From positions 14,446,001 through 14,510,000 of the forward strand of contig OX637297.1 of NCBI GenBank assembly GCA_951799445.1: DNA of 64,000 nucleotides. The letters are read 5' to 3'. The notes under the pieces were generated by a model. It ran no database searches, was not told where the DNA came from, and worked only from the letters and a program-made list of their open reading frames with translations. Below are positions 33,913 to 45,344 of the stretch, piece after piece; the stretch's first letter is position 1, and every line of letters begins with the position of its first letter. The DNA is from Pseudisothecium myosuroides. Taxonomy: Eukaryota > Streptophyta > Bryopsida > Hypnales > Lembophyllaceae. Made by a program: the position numbers and the translations under genes.

Positions 33913-35040
33913 GAGTGCAGATTTTGCAAGCCCTCAGATCCTTTAAAAAAAGTTGGATATTTCTAAGGGTTTGGATAAAAAAATCTGGATACATTTTGGT
34001 AAGGTAAAAAGTAATAGGGTACCCTAAACCTATGACCGTGGACCTATTATTGTGGAGGTATTAGTGTCGACCTATTATCGTGCACCTATGATCATGGACT
34101 TGGTATTGTGGAACTACTAGTGTTGACCTATTACCGCAATTTAGGTACCACTAACTCATGAACGAGGAGCATATTGGTATGAACCCAAACCAAAACACCT
34201 ACATCTTTTTTGTTTAAATTGTGAAACCAGGTTCCCCATAGAGTATTGCACTGCAATGATGGAGCCCCATGATGGTACTTCCGATCGTAACTAAAAAAGG
34301 GAGTAAGGGAGGAGGTCGCCCTTTCCCTGATCAAAAACCAACTTTCTTCAATTTTTGTTTAAAAAATGCAAGACCGGCACCCTGAGAAGGAATTTTTGGC
34401 AGCGACAGAGCCACAATTGGGTTCCTCAAAGAGGTTTACATCAAAAAATTAAAACGGATTAGAATTTTCCTTCTTTCTATTAGGAACCAATGCACTTGCA
34501 TTAAAAAAAAATATTGCAACATTGACACCCCGAGTGGGCCCTCTCAGCATTGAGAGACCCCCACAAGGTTGACACTGTTGCAACCAAAAAATATAGAAGG
34601 GGAATTAGTTTACTGTTGTACAAACCGAACCCATGAAACTCAAAGTTTTTCAAAGTCCAACACTATGGAGCCTGACATCGAATGCCAGAGATAAGTTCTT
34701 TGAGATATTTGGCCTGAGTTGGGCTAGGCCAATGTTGCGCTACTCAAATATTGGACTAGTTGATTTTTTAATCAATAAACATCCATTTTCAATCCATCCA
34801 AGGGTATAAAATACATTCATTTGCCAAAATGTCACCTTTCTTATAATGCTTGGAATACATGGACTTTGCTTGTAGGAAAGTGATTACATAGGAATTTAGG
34901 TACGCGTATAGTACTTCAAAAAAGTAGACTTTTAATTTGTAATCCTCTACATTGAAAGTCTAAGCTTCTACATCGACACATATACAAGTGCAATACTAAA
35001 TTCATCCACTAACAACATATTTGATGTTAATACTATTGTT
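33913..35040. other. 3' flank of transposase copy 2
   Basis: AT-rich DNA between the left terminus and the transposase stop, without exons or ordered repeats. It should contain the transposase 3' UTR. Confidence 0.35.
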
Positions 35041-38035
35041 TTAGGCAGTATTTTTCACCATCCCAGCCATTTCCAGTAGTCTCATCACTTCATCCATACT
35101 GAAGCTTGGTGCGTGAATGAAATTATCCTTCTGCTGGTCCAACTTGCACAAGTATCGAAAAATGTAGTATAGATGTTTTCAATTGATATATTTCCCTCGC
35201 TTTCCAATAGATGCAAACACCATACCAGTGAAATACAAACAAGAACAAGTTGGAAAATTGAAGATAGTGACTCAATACACCATGTGATGAGGTTCAACTC
35301 CAGATTGTAGAATGATGACAGCTCCAAGTCCTCGGTATGGCAAAATGTTCATTGCATCTCCAAGAATATTCCTGGTAACATTCCGGGTGCTCTCCCAATG
35401 GTTCCGGTGATCCTCAGTTGGCGCCTTTTTATTTTGGCAAATGTTTTTTCCATTGCGGATGCATGGAGGCTTGTTAGCGTGAGGAGGTCTTGTGTAAATC
35501 TACTCTACAACTTCAAATAGTTTTGAGGAAGTGAAGAGCCGTCGCGGCAACAAGGAAGGTTGTTCTTGCAAGTGGAAGCTTATTTCCTCAAAGAGAATAA
35601 TCTCGTTAGAAGAGAGGGCTGTACCAATCAGCACTAGCCAGACATCAGGGATTCTTGGTTGACTAAGAGTATGAGACCTTCTCGGACCCATCACGCAACG
35701 TTTGATATCATCCGAACAGAACCAAAATTTCTTCAGTCTCCACTCTTAAACCTTTGAACTCACATTTCTGACCCTTATACGTGAGAGCAGCGGTGGGTTT
35801 AGAGCCCTTAGCTATTGTCATCTTGCACTTCACCTCCGTTTGAGACTAAATAGTATGACACTTCCTCTTTGACTTCACAGAGATGCAGGCTATGTGCCAC
35901 TCAAAAGGGTCACAATCCGTCTCCAAAACATGCTTTGCATGAGGAAAGCTTGAAGTAAATTCCTCCACACCACCAACTACAACATCGGTTGACCTCAATT
36001 GCACTCTAGGATGAGAAAAATTCACCTTTATCAGGCAATGAAAATCACCTTTGGATCCAATAGGTATATCTAGTTTCCGTTTTGTTGACCCAAACACTTC
36101 CTCTCCTTTCAAATGAAGAATGCGTGTACATACTTCCTCGGCACTGCGTATACTGCACAAGGCGTCCATAATTCTCTTTCCATCCATGGATGCTACTGCT
36201 CTCTTGAGCTTCAAATCATGTCGCAAGGGGCCAAATTCAGAGGGCCACCATTGAGGTACACCCTGTAATTGATCATTTGCATGAACGTTCATATCCAATC
36301 ATCACATGTCGCAATGTATAAATCCGTACCACGTTTCCCTGATGCCTGCAGCCATTTGTTGTGAACTATTTCAGAGAGATTGCAAGATGGAATATCTGCC
36401 AACTCTTCAATTGACAGATCCTGCACAAGTGAAAAAGACGTATTAGGTACATTTCAAAGCTCATAGTGAAACTCCAAATACCATAGCGTAGAAGAGAATG
36501 GAAGGAAGAATAAAGGGCTTACAATTTCCATGAAGCCACTCCATTGACGGTATCTAAAATGTCAAAATGCTAACCACAACTCCAACTCCCTCAAAGATTC
36601 TTCCGTTGCTGCAGCAGAGGAGTACCACTAGGCCTTGATTTGGAGGTACTTGCTCTCAACCTCGTCTAGATTCTTTGAGTCTTTGTAGTCTTTGTAGAGC
36701 TTGATATGTTAGTTCTAAAACTCTTGCTTAATAAGTCTCTCTGTGTGTTGCTTCATTGAGGTGGCCCAGTGGAAGAGGCAGGTGTATTCTTGGTCCACCA
36801 TCTTCACAAAAGGATTGTCGGAGCCGTAAACAATTCAAACTGCATTCCAATTGACTTGAGTACTATCTGCCATAAAGCCTTTGAAATTGGGATTTGGTAA
36901 GCCATTCCTCTCTAAAACTCTATTGAGACATCTCCACATAATCACTTGTCCATCAGTGTCTTCTAACAGCATATTGCAAACAGTAATAGTCATGACCTTA
37001 CAATAACTAGAATCATATACATGACATGCAATTGTAGTCCAACCCTTGACCCGCTTAACATGGTCAAACATGAGCCAACAATTAGCCAAATCTCCCCTCA
37101 ATTGCATCCGCCGTACAAGATCAACTCTGTTCCCGGGGCCGTCGACAAGCATCTTGAACAAATACACTTTTTCTTGTCCTTGACTAGGAAACACACTATC
37201 GTGAAAGAACTTGATTTTGGCTTGCTTCTTCATTGCTAGTAGCCAATTGATCTCCCCTCCTCCAACTCCAGTGCTACGGAACGACGCAATTATATTTCTA
37301 ACATTCGGTGAACTCAGGATTTGGAACTTGTCCATAACATCCTCAAGTTCCTTCCTCTCAACATTTCTTTAGGTCCGTCATCCGCATGAACCAAAAATGT
37401 GTCTAAGAATTCTTTGCTGACAGCAAGAGCTATCACAGAGGCTTTAGTTGTAGGTGTTTTCTCTACTTCTTTTGCAATTAGTCCTGATATAGTATCCATG
37501 GAATCCCTACACTCAGAGGCCATCAGCAAAAGGGTGGTTATGAGTGCCTAAATGAATGCAAGCCCTCGTCATATCCGTTGAATCTACAACATAGTAAATT
37601 TTGTCGTCGCAAAAATTGATGCAGATTGGTGGTAATTTACAAACTTTGCATACAGGTGTCAAATCTTTTGGAGGAATCGACCCTACGTGGAATGGAATGC
37701 CAGTGTTACCGGACCACTCTGTTTTGTTTCGCTTTGAGCAACAATTCAAGTAATCACAAGCCTCATTCATGCAGGTCAAGTGCCTAACACAAGAAGACTT
37801 TCTAAACTTGAGACCAAAATTGTTGTGAATGTTCGATGTTATAGTACAACACCATGTATGACCATCATAGCGTTTGTCCATGCTAGTCATGTTCTGTGAA
37901 GAACTAGAGGACGGTAATGACCGGTAAGGTGGCAACTCTAAAACAATGTCACTGTCAAAACTGGTTGGCAGAAACTGAACCTTTTTGTGAGTAATAGACT
38001 CAAAATCCAGAGTTGCAAGCTCGTTCCTACACCCT
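35041..38035 (-). pseudogene. MULE transposase, copy 2 (main part, heavily decayed)
   Basis: Collinear with copy 1 from GCRNELATLDFESI at 38034, next to the inserted retroelement, to the stop at 35041-35043. Recognisable parts: DKRYDGHTW and CVRHLTCMNEAC zinc-type region, Asp in WLMFDHVKRVKGW, Asp in GFMADSTQVNW, CLFHWATS, an intron GTAAGC...TGTGCAG near 36425-36520, Glu in IPSCNLSEIVHNKW, and a SWIM-like end with TCSC and WKHLYYIF. The CxC pair missing in copy 1 is present here, while the CxH Cys became Trp. Several stops fall where copy 1 has Trp (KA*WYSS, LAF*HFRYRQW), and there are frameshifts. It is non-functional. Confidence 0.75.
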
Positions 38036-39300
38036 TGTGAGCCCCTAATTCGTCACTAGGGACTCACAGTTTTCTTTTTTTTCAATTTTTACAAATTTAA
38101 GTGTAATTTTATATACAAAAAGCCCAAAAAAGAGTATAAAACCAAAATAGGTATGTCACGTACCAATATAGCATTTGGTCCCTTATAGGTTGTCTTCCCC
38201 CAAATAAATCCCATTTCCACTTGTACATAGGTTAAAACGTGAAAATATCGATAAAAAGTAGAATTAAGGGCTAACTTGACCCAAACAGCCCAAAATTACG
38301 GTACATATGACATCTTATGGCTAAAATTGGTCCCAGGGAGCACCATTGAGGTCCTAAGTCCATTCCCAGAGATAGATTTTACTTTCCCCATAGCATCGAA
38401 GAAATAGCGAAAACCCCAATTGTTGGCTTATAGGAGTTACAAACTCAAGATGGACCCGTAAGAGGAATCTACGGATGGAGTACGGTGTTCTAAGGTGGAA
38501 ATCACATTTGGGACTCAATGGCAAAATTGGCTTGCCAAGATTCCCTTGTATGTGAAAGATTCCCTAGTTGCCGGAATTAAAAGGAGAAGACAGAATTTGA
38601 TTCTCCTCTGACCTTTGTGCAAAGTAAAAATATGAGCTTGCACATCCTTTGTGGAATTCCATGAGAGGTTCCATAAAAAGTTTCAGAATTTTCTGACTTG
38701 CAGAAGATGCCCTTCCGAACGGTCAACCGCCAAAACCTACGATGGAAAATTCCTAGAAATTATCTAGGTTGCGGTAAAATCTCACTAAAAATTATATTAG
38801 CTTCTTTTATGCTAATAAGATGCCCCACCAAGTTTCAAGACATTCCGATAGCCAGAACTGCCCGAACCGGCGAGATTCCCCAAAAATTGGCGAAATTGAA
38901 GTTTACGGTGGAGTTGACTTGCGTATCGGGAGCATACAAAATCAGAATGAGGTCAAATCTATGTCTTTTCTTACTCTCCCATACCTACTAAAGAACCTAG
39001 GCTAGTTACTTTTCTTAGAAAAGTCAACCTCCAAGATTTGAATTTTTACTCTTTTTTGGCGTTCAGTTAGCGGTAGATTATGTTGCGTTTTTTGGAGTTT
39101 GGTTAAGGGGTGGAGGATTTCTTAAGACTAAAAATGGCCTTCTGAAGCCAACGGCGCAATCGGTTTTCAATTTGGAGTTAATCTCCAAAATTTAGACGTT
39201 TGGACCATCGTAGAAAGTCAAAAATTGAAGATTAGGATGAAAATCTTAGTTGATAAGATTACGGCTTAGGAAAAGAGGGGGGGTGAGCATCCTTGGAAAT

Positions 39301-39310
39301 GTATATAAGG
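39301..39310 (+). promoter_or_regulatory. Candidate TATA box of retroelement copy 2
   Basis: GTATATAAGG, 1.27 kb into the unit, followed by a C/T-rich stretch and ACACCCCTTG, as in copy 1. Confidence 0.55.
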
Positions 39311-41024
39311 GGGCTCATTTTCCTCTCACAAACACCCCTTGTAGCCATATTTTGACTTACTTTGCACATTTGGATTCATTTAGTTGGATTTTGGCCATTT
39401 TAGGCCACGTTGCCAAATTTGTGTGTTTTGAAGCGTTTTAAGCTTCATTGTTGGTGTTTTTGGAGCTCTCTTTGAAGGACATTGGGATCCCTTCAAAGTC
39501 TTCTCTTATTGCCTTGTTTGAAGTCTTGTTATGATATTGTTGTTAATTGTTGTTGTATTCTACTAATTCTAGAGTATACCTCCCTCCGTACCTTGGTGAT
39601 GCCGCTTTAGGGGGCCCTCTAGTGTCTTCTTTGAGAAAGTTGTGTTCTAATCCATCTTGACTAACTTGTGTTCGAGTTTTAGCCTCTACCAACCATCCAA
39701 GCTCCCCTCGTGTTAGTTTTGTGTTGGTTTTTAGCCCTTGTAGAGTTGTATTAACAATCCTCCTTTGTTGGTTTGGACCCTTGATGTTAGTAGGCTCTCT
39801 AATACGGCAGAGCTTTGACTTTGCTTTGTTCGAATTGTCTAGGAGTTTGGGGATTTTCTAAAATACGGCGGAGCTTTGACTTTGCTTTGTTACAAGAAAG
39901 AGTCTCAAACCATTAAGTGCTAGTAAAAATCCCCAATTTTCCCTTATCACCAAGTTTAGTGTCCAAAACACTATTTTGGACCATCAAGTTTAGCATCCAA
40001 AAGGGTAATTTAATTATTGCCGGAAAAGACTAGAAACTTTGAGACCAACCTTAGTGTAAGCAACCTTCCCTTTTTTTTTGTTTAAATTGTTGTTGTTTTT
40101 TTCCGTAAAAATCAAAATACCAAAAGAATCAAAGAGTCCGAAGGGCCTGGATGGACTAGCAAGCCTGTTCAAGGCAAACCAGCAAGCCTGTTTAGGACGG
40201 GGGCTGCAAAGACGGAAGGGCTGTAAGGACGGACGGGGGAGCCGGGCCACCACGCCTTGCCACGTAGCGTGGCCACGCGAGGGAGCGGCCGCGACTGAAC
40301 TGCTGTGACTGACTACTGTGACTGAATTGCGGTGATTGAATGCTGGGGACTAGATGTTGGCTGCAAGCTGGCCATGGCTGAACAAAAACTTGGCTGAGAG
40401 AAAAAAAAAACTTAAAACTCAAGGTCAGTTGGAGGCATGCCTCGGCCCAAATTTTGAATTTTTATCAAAAACCCTTCACATCTTCATCTTGCATTTTAGG
40501 AATTAGAAATGTTAGGAGTCTAGAAAAATAGAGAGAAATTGGAAGTAGGATTAGGAGGAGAGAAATTAAGAAAGTAAGAGTCCAAAGAATCTCAATTTGC
40601 AACGTTTTCATTGCAAAAAGAGGCTCAAAAACCATAAGAAGTAGAACACTTGGAACTTTCAAAACCACTTTGGAAATGGAGAAAGATGAAGTGAAAATTT
40701 AGGAGTTTGAAGAACATTTAGAAAGAGATAGGATTAGGTGGAAATCTAGGAAGAGCAATTAGAACCATCAAAACTTGGATAGAATAATAATTGACCAAGG
40801 AGTTGAAGAGTCAACTATTAGTTGGGACTTGGGAGTCGATTCAATTATTTTAGTTCAAGACTAGTCAACCCTTTGAAGTGCAAATAATTTAATTAGAATA
40901 GTGTTAGAAGAGAAAGCGAAATTAGAAGAAAAAGAAAAGAAAAAGGAAATCCAAGAAATTGGCAAACCTTGTACTAAAACTCCTACTTTAAGCCGTGGGC
41001 AAAATTACCAAAAAATTCCAAAAC

Positions 41025-41087
41025 ATGGCAAATGACAAGGAGTTTGAAGGGATATACGATTACCTAAACAATGACACCAACTCCGAG
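41025..41087 (+). CDS. Short conserved 21-codon exon of retroelement copy 2
   Basis: MANDKEFEGIYDYLNN...SE, 21 codons, then GTAAGC. It is the counterpart of 18960-19022; only length, acidity and the donor are conserved. Downstream exons are not visible. Confidence 0.45.
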
Positions 41088-41390
41088 GTAAGCTCCTAAC
41101 TTTAAACCATCCATTTCAATTTCTCAAAAATAGGCGTTTACAAGTAGGACCAAACTCTCAAGTCAATTCAGAGTGTCTAGAATAGGAATATTTCAAGAAC
41201 CAGGGTAGTGGTGTTGTATAGTCTAGTTAGAGGTTTCCAAAACCATCTCACACTTAGGATTTGGAGCTAAAAGGAGTGAGATATGGAAGGATGAAGTTTA
41301 GGACCTAATTTGGATGAAAAGTGATTAGAAGATAAACAAGACAAGTTAAATTAGGAAATATCAAGCTCTAAAACAACCCACCGATAAACT

Positions 41391-41603
41391 CTAGGTGTAA
41401 CCATGCACATTGCTAGTCCTAGGCATAAGGAATGTCTGAAGCAGAGTTCCAAACAATGACCAAATCTCTTCGTCCATATAAATAGAGGATTCTTTAAAAC
41501 CATAACAAATGTGAAGCAGGTCACTCAAAACATCAGCTACCCCATCGACGTTTAGGCGCAGAATCAAAGGCACTTCATGGCCGTCAGCTCTAATGGAAGC
41601 CAT
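41391..41603 (-). pseudogene. N-terminal fragment of transposase copy 2
   Basis: MASIRADGHEVPLILRLN continues VDGVADVLSDLL and SSIYMDEEIW. It aligns with copy 1 residues of the form IDGLAFVSALRL and SIHLDEDIF. It lies beyond retroelement copy 2, in the right order and strand to be the 5' end of the gene at 35041-38035. Confidence 0.7.
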
Positions 41604-42870
41604 GACTTAGGTAAGATGTCAAAGAGAATTCACTTGAGACAGCAGAGTATTTCAATACTCCAGGTAATGTATGTGGAAACACATTAGGGTTTTAGGCGTC
41701 TTGCATATCCACCCTGATTAATGCTTGGCGTCATATTAGATATGTATTACCAACAAATATGTAAGGTATAAGACATAATTAAACAATATATGTAGAAATC
41801 AAGAACAATAAATACGATATAATGAAATTCCAAGAGAAGCTAATCACAGAATCCATCTAGATGTCATGTGCGATGTATGAAAAAAACATCCAAACAATTC
41901 TGTCTTTATTAGTGCCAAATGCATTTAAAAAAATCAATGAGTACAATAATCATTCCAGAAAGCTCCAATTCATCCTTAGTACCGTAGTGCAGTAATAGAA
42001 ATTTTGGAAATAACACATAGTTCAAAACGTGACAACCACGTATTATGGTGAATATATGATTTTAAGAAGATCAATACTAGGAGTGTAATCCAATTTCAGC
42101 TAGTTTTTTGCCAGCATTTATGATTTTATGGTCATCAAAATAAAGATTGAATACGTATAAATCTCCGGTAATGTAGAGAATCATAAGTACTAAATCTATC
42201 AAAATCAACAGTGAAAATTCCAAATGTTTTACATTGACAAAGCCGTAACCAAATTTCAAATCAACACCTTGGCTGACAAAGGTTGTCTCCCTACAATAGT
42301 ATAAGAAGTTGCAACATGCCTTCATGTTGTCTTTCACTCTATCAATTGATAGCTCCCTTACTGATATAGATTTTGACCTATACCATGAGTGTTAGACTAA
42401 ATGTATATGTTTGAAACTAGCCAAGTAGATAAGATAGATGCAGAAATCTAGGATCCAGGGCAGGAAGAAGAAAAAAAAGTACACTGCGCTTTAGTAGTAC
42501 TAAGGAGATAAGGAGGTCCAAAATGAAGAGATAGAATGCAGGACGTGTAGCTCTATCAAATGTAAATCCGACACATTTAGAAGGCAACACTTCCCCGGTG
42601 CGACTCAGTACTGCAACATTTGAAAGGAACACGCATTCCAATTTTCAAGATCTTGAAGCTAAGGAGGAATTTTAGGAAGTTATATTACGTCACGGTCATC
42701 AAATACTCATTGTAAGTAAAGAGGTCACTATGTAATTTGCAACCATTAGAGTGTTCATTGAAATAGCGTCCGCTTATCTATTCCATCATTTGTATGAATC
42801 AATACATCTTTTTGAATTTCAATATAATTAAAGAAACTTAATAAATCAAAAATTATAATTTTCAAATTAA
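41604..42870. other. Divergent intergenic region of composite 2
   Basis: AT-rich DNA between the transposase 5' end and the methyltransferase side, without a clear exon. Promoters of both genes should lie here. Confidence 0.3.
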
Positions 42871-43205
42871 AATGCAGAGGCGGTTTTAGGGGCTCAGCTA
42901 GTCCTGGGCTTCTCAACTGCCGATTTGAAACCTTCACCCACAAGCGCCCCTCCCGCTTCCAACCTCTGCTTGAATCTCCGTCGTGCACTCAACTCACCAA
43001 CCGGAATCTCCTTCCAGTAGTTAGCTCACCTCCTTTCTCTTGCGGTTTAGGATACTGGTCGCCATGTTTCAACTCTTGTTGTGGAGAACGAATCGATGGA
43101 GCCACAAAGCGGATGGGAGCACTCGCGGAGGGAGGAAACTTGCGTAGCCGAACTAGATCCACAAGCTTAAGAACCCGAAGTGAGAATCTTGTCTGACTCC
43201 TGCGT
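42871..43205. other. GC-richer block starting with a hAT-like terminus
   Basis: Starts GCAGAGGCGGTTTTAGGGG, resembling plant hAT-type ends (CAGAGGCGGA...), and is clearly richer in G+C than its surroundings. A minus frame across 42755-43300 is open except for one TGA. No matching opposite terminus or 8-bp duplication was found, so this is tentative. Confidence 0.25.
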
Positions 43206-43209
43206 TTTA

Positions 43210-45190
43210 CCAGCAAGTGTTCTTTAAATTTGGCAAGAAAGGGGAGATTGTCGCAACAAGTCAAGTCAGGGGGAGCCCCCTTGTCACTGAGAGCTCCCAC
43301 ATTGAGTCCACAACTTGTAGTTTTTTTAAGTCACCAAGTGAGGTATAGTAGGGGGAGGGGAGATGAAACCCCCTCCCAATTTCTTTTTGGCACAACAGGT
43401 TATCCCTGGGGGAGCCCTCTTAGTGACGAAAGCTCCCTCGTCTCTTATACAACTTGCATTTTTTTTAAGTCTCCAAGTTAGGCTCAGCACGGGGAGGGGA
43501 GATGAACCCCCCTCCCCATTTTTTTGGTCGCAACAAGTCAAATCAGGGGAAGCCCCCTTGTCACCAAGAGCTCCCCTGTTGAGTCCACAGCTCGTAGTTT
43601 TTCTTAAGTCACCGAGTGAGGCTCATCAGGGGGAGGGGAGATGAAACCCTTTCCCTATTTTTTTTCTCGCAACAAGTTATCCTTGGGGGAGCCTTGTTGG
43701 TGCTGAGAGCTCCCTTGTTGAATCCACAGGTCCCATTCTTTTGTATTTCTCTGGGTAAGCCTCAAGCTAAGGAGGGGAGATCAAATTCCCTCCCATTCTT
43801 TTTGTCGCAACATGTCAGATCCTGGAGTGGCCTCTTGGTGACAAGAGCTCCCACCATTACCATAAATCATGTAGATTTTTATTTGTCCAAGTAAGGCTAA
43901 ATAGGGGACGGGAGTTCAAACCTTCTCATTGCTTTCTTGTTGCAACAAGTCAAGTCCTGGGGACACTACAAGAGAAAGGGGTGTTTTAAGTAGTGTCTTA
44001 GACATCACGTCTTTTCAGTAACATCTTTTGAGTAAGTTTTTAAGTAAAATTTTACTATAAAAACAATCTTTTTAGTAAAATTTTACTTAAAAACGTACTT
44101 AAAAGACAATACTTAAAAGACGTGATGTCTAGGACACTACTTAAAACACCCCTTTCTCTTGTAGTGGGAGCCCTCTTGGTGACGAGAGCTCCCCCCAAGA
44201 CATTGCAGCTTGCAGTTTTTTATAAATGAACCGAGTGAGGCTCATCAAGGAAGGGGAGGTCAAATCCCTTCCTTTTTTTTTGTTGCAACAAGTCAAGTCC
44301 TAGGGCGCCCTCTTGGTGACGAGAGCTCCTCCTAAGACATTGTAGCTTGTAGTTTTTTATAAATGAACCGAGTGAGGCTCATCAAGGGAGGGGAGGTCAA
44401 ATCCCTTCCCTTTTTTTTGTTGCAACAAGTCCAATATTGGGGAGCCCTCTTGTCACTGAGAGCTCCCCCATTGCATCCACAGCTTGCATTGTTTTTTATT
44501 TGTCCGAGTAAGCCTCAAGTAGGGGAGGGGAGATCAAATCCCCTCCCATTTTTTTGGTCGCAACATGTCAAGTCCTGGAGAGCCCTCTCGATGACAAGAG
44601 CTCCCACCATTACCATGAATCTTGCAATTTTTTATTTGTCCAAGTGAGGCTAAGTATGGGAGCGGTGTTCAAACCTTCTCCCCAATTTTTTTGTCACAAC
44701 AAGGAAAGTCCCGGGGAACCCTCTCGGTGACAAAAGCTCCCCCCAAGCCTGTGCAGCTTACAGTTTTTTTTATTTCTCCGAGTAAGCCTCAATTAGGGGA
44801 GGGGAGATCAATTTATCCCATCCCATTTTTTTTGGTCGCAACAAAGCAAGTCCGAGGAAGCCCTCTTATCATCGAGAGCTCTCCCATTGCAATCACAGAT
44901 CGTAGTTTTTTAATTTATCCAAGTGAAACTCAAGAAGTGGAGGGGAGACCAAACCTCCTCTCGAATGTTTTGGTTGCAATAAGTCATCCACGGGGGAGCC
45001 CTCTTGTCACCGAGAGCTCCCCCCAAGCCTGTGCAGCTCGCTGTTTTTTATAGTTGTTTATAATAAAGCTCAAGCAGGGGAGGGGAGCTCAAATCTTTTT
45101 TACATTTTTTTTTGCAATGAGTCATGGTCGGGCTAGCCTTCTCGGTGACGAGAGCTCCCCCACATGTTTTACAGCTTGCAGTTTATTATT
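43210..45190. repeat. 138-bp tandem array 5' of methyltransferase copy 2 (about 13-14 units)
   Basis: Anchors of the type CAACAAGTCAAGTCCTGGGG recur at about 43253, 43394, 43532, 43671, 43808, 44286, 44422, 44560 and 44697. Each unit has a CTCGGTGACGAGAGCTCCC-like core (CTCG-N4-CGAG), a GTAGTTTTTTATAA stretch, GAGTGAGGCTCATCA and GGGGAGGGGAGATCAAA. The unit is 46 codons, so it shows chance open frames in both directions. A CACTA element is inserted in one unit. Its place, 5' of the ParB exons, matches the 79-bp array of composite 1. Confidence 0.9.
43964..44166. mobile_element. CACTA (EnSpm) foldback miniature element
   Basis: 203 bp, starting CACTACAAGAGAAAGGGG and ending CCCCTTTCTCTTGTAGTG, flanked by GGA at 43961-43963 and 44167-44169. 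The CACTA terminus plus a 3-bp duplication identify the superfamily. Long near-perfect inverted arms (more than 50 bases, TAAGTAGTGTC...GACACTACTTA) make it a hairpin. Skipping it restores TCCTGGGGAGCCCTC of the host repeat. Confidence 0.9.
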
Positions 45191-45344
45191 CTTCATCTTC
45201 ATATTTTTATGATTTTTTGTACAACAACCTTCTCGCCTTCTTTCATATTCATTGTCTTTGATATGTGTGTTCCTTCTGCAAATTGCACTTATTCGGGTCT
45301 CCAGCTTTTTATCTTACAAATTTGATCATTTGCAAGCAAATCAC

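Larger units (their letters stand above)
38036..41390 (+). mobile_element. Retroelement-like unit, copy 2, inserted in transposase copy 2
   Basis: Begins TGTGAGCCCCTAATTCGTC, matching copy 1 at 1370. It shares the TATA box (39301), the GCCGCTTTAGGGGGCC block, the GGCGGAGCTTTGA repeats, a G/C-rich leader minisatellite (40130-40390) and the 21-codon exon (41025-41087). The left junction cuts the transposase frame just upstream of GCRNEL. The right end is not clear: transposase N-terminal sequence resumes by 41391, but I find neither a copy of ACCCT (38031-38035) nor about 100 codons of intervening transposase, so a deletion probably removed the right end. Confidence 0.6.

Noticed and set aside
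43230..45053. Multiple overlapping ORFs on both strands
   Set aside because: By-products of the 138-bp repeat (46 codons); no conserved protein outside the repeat.
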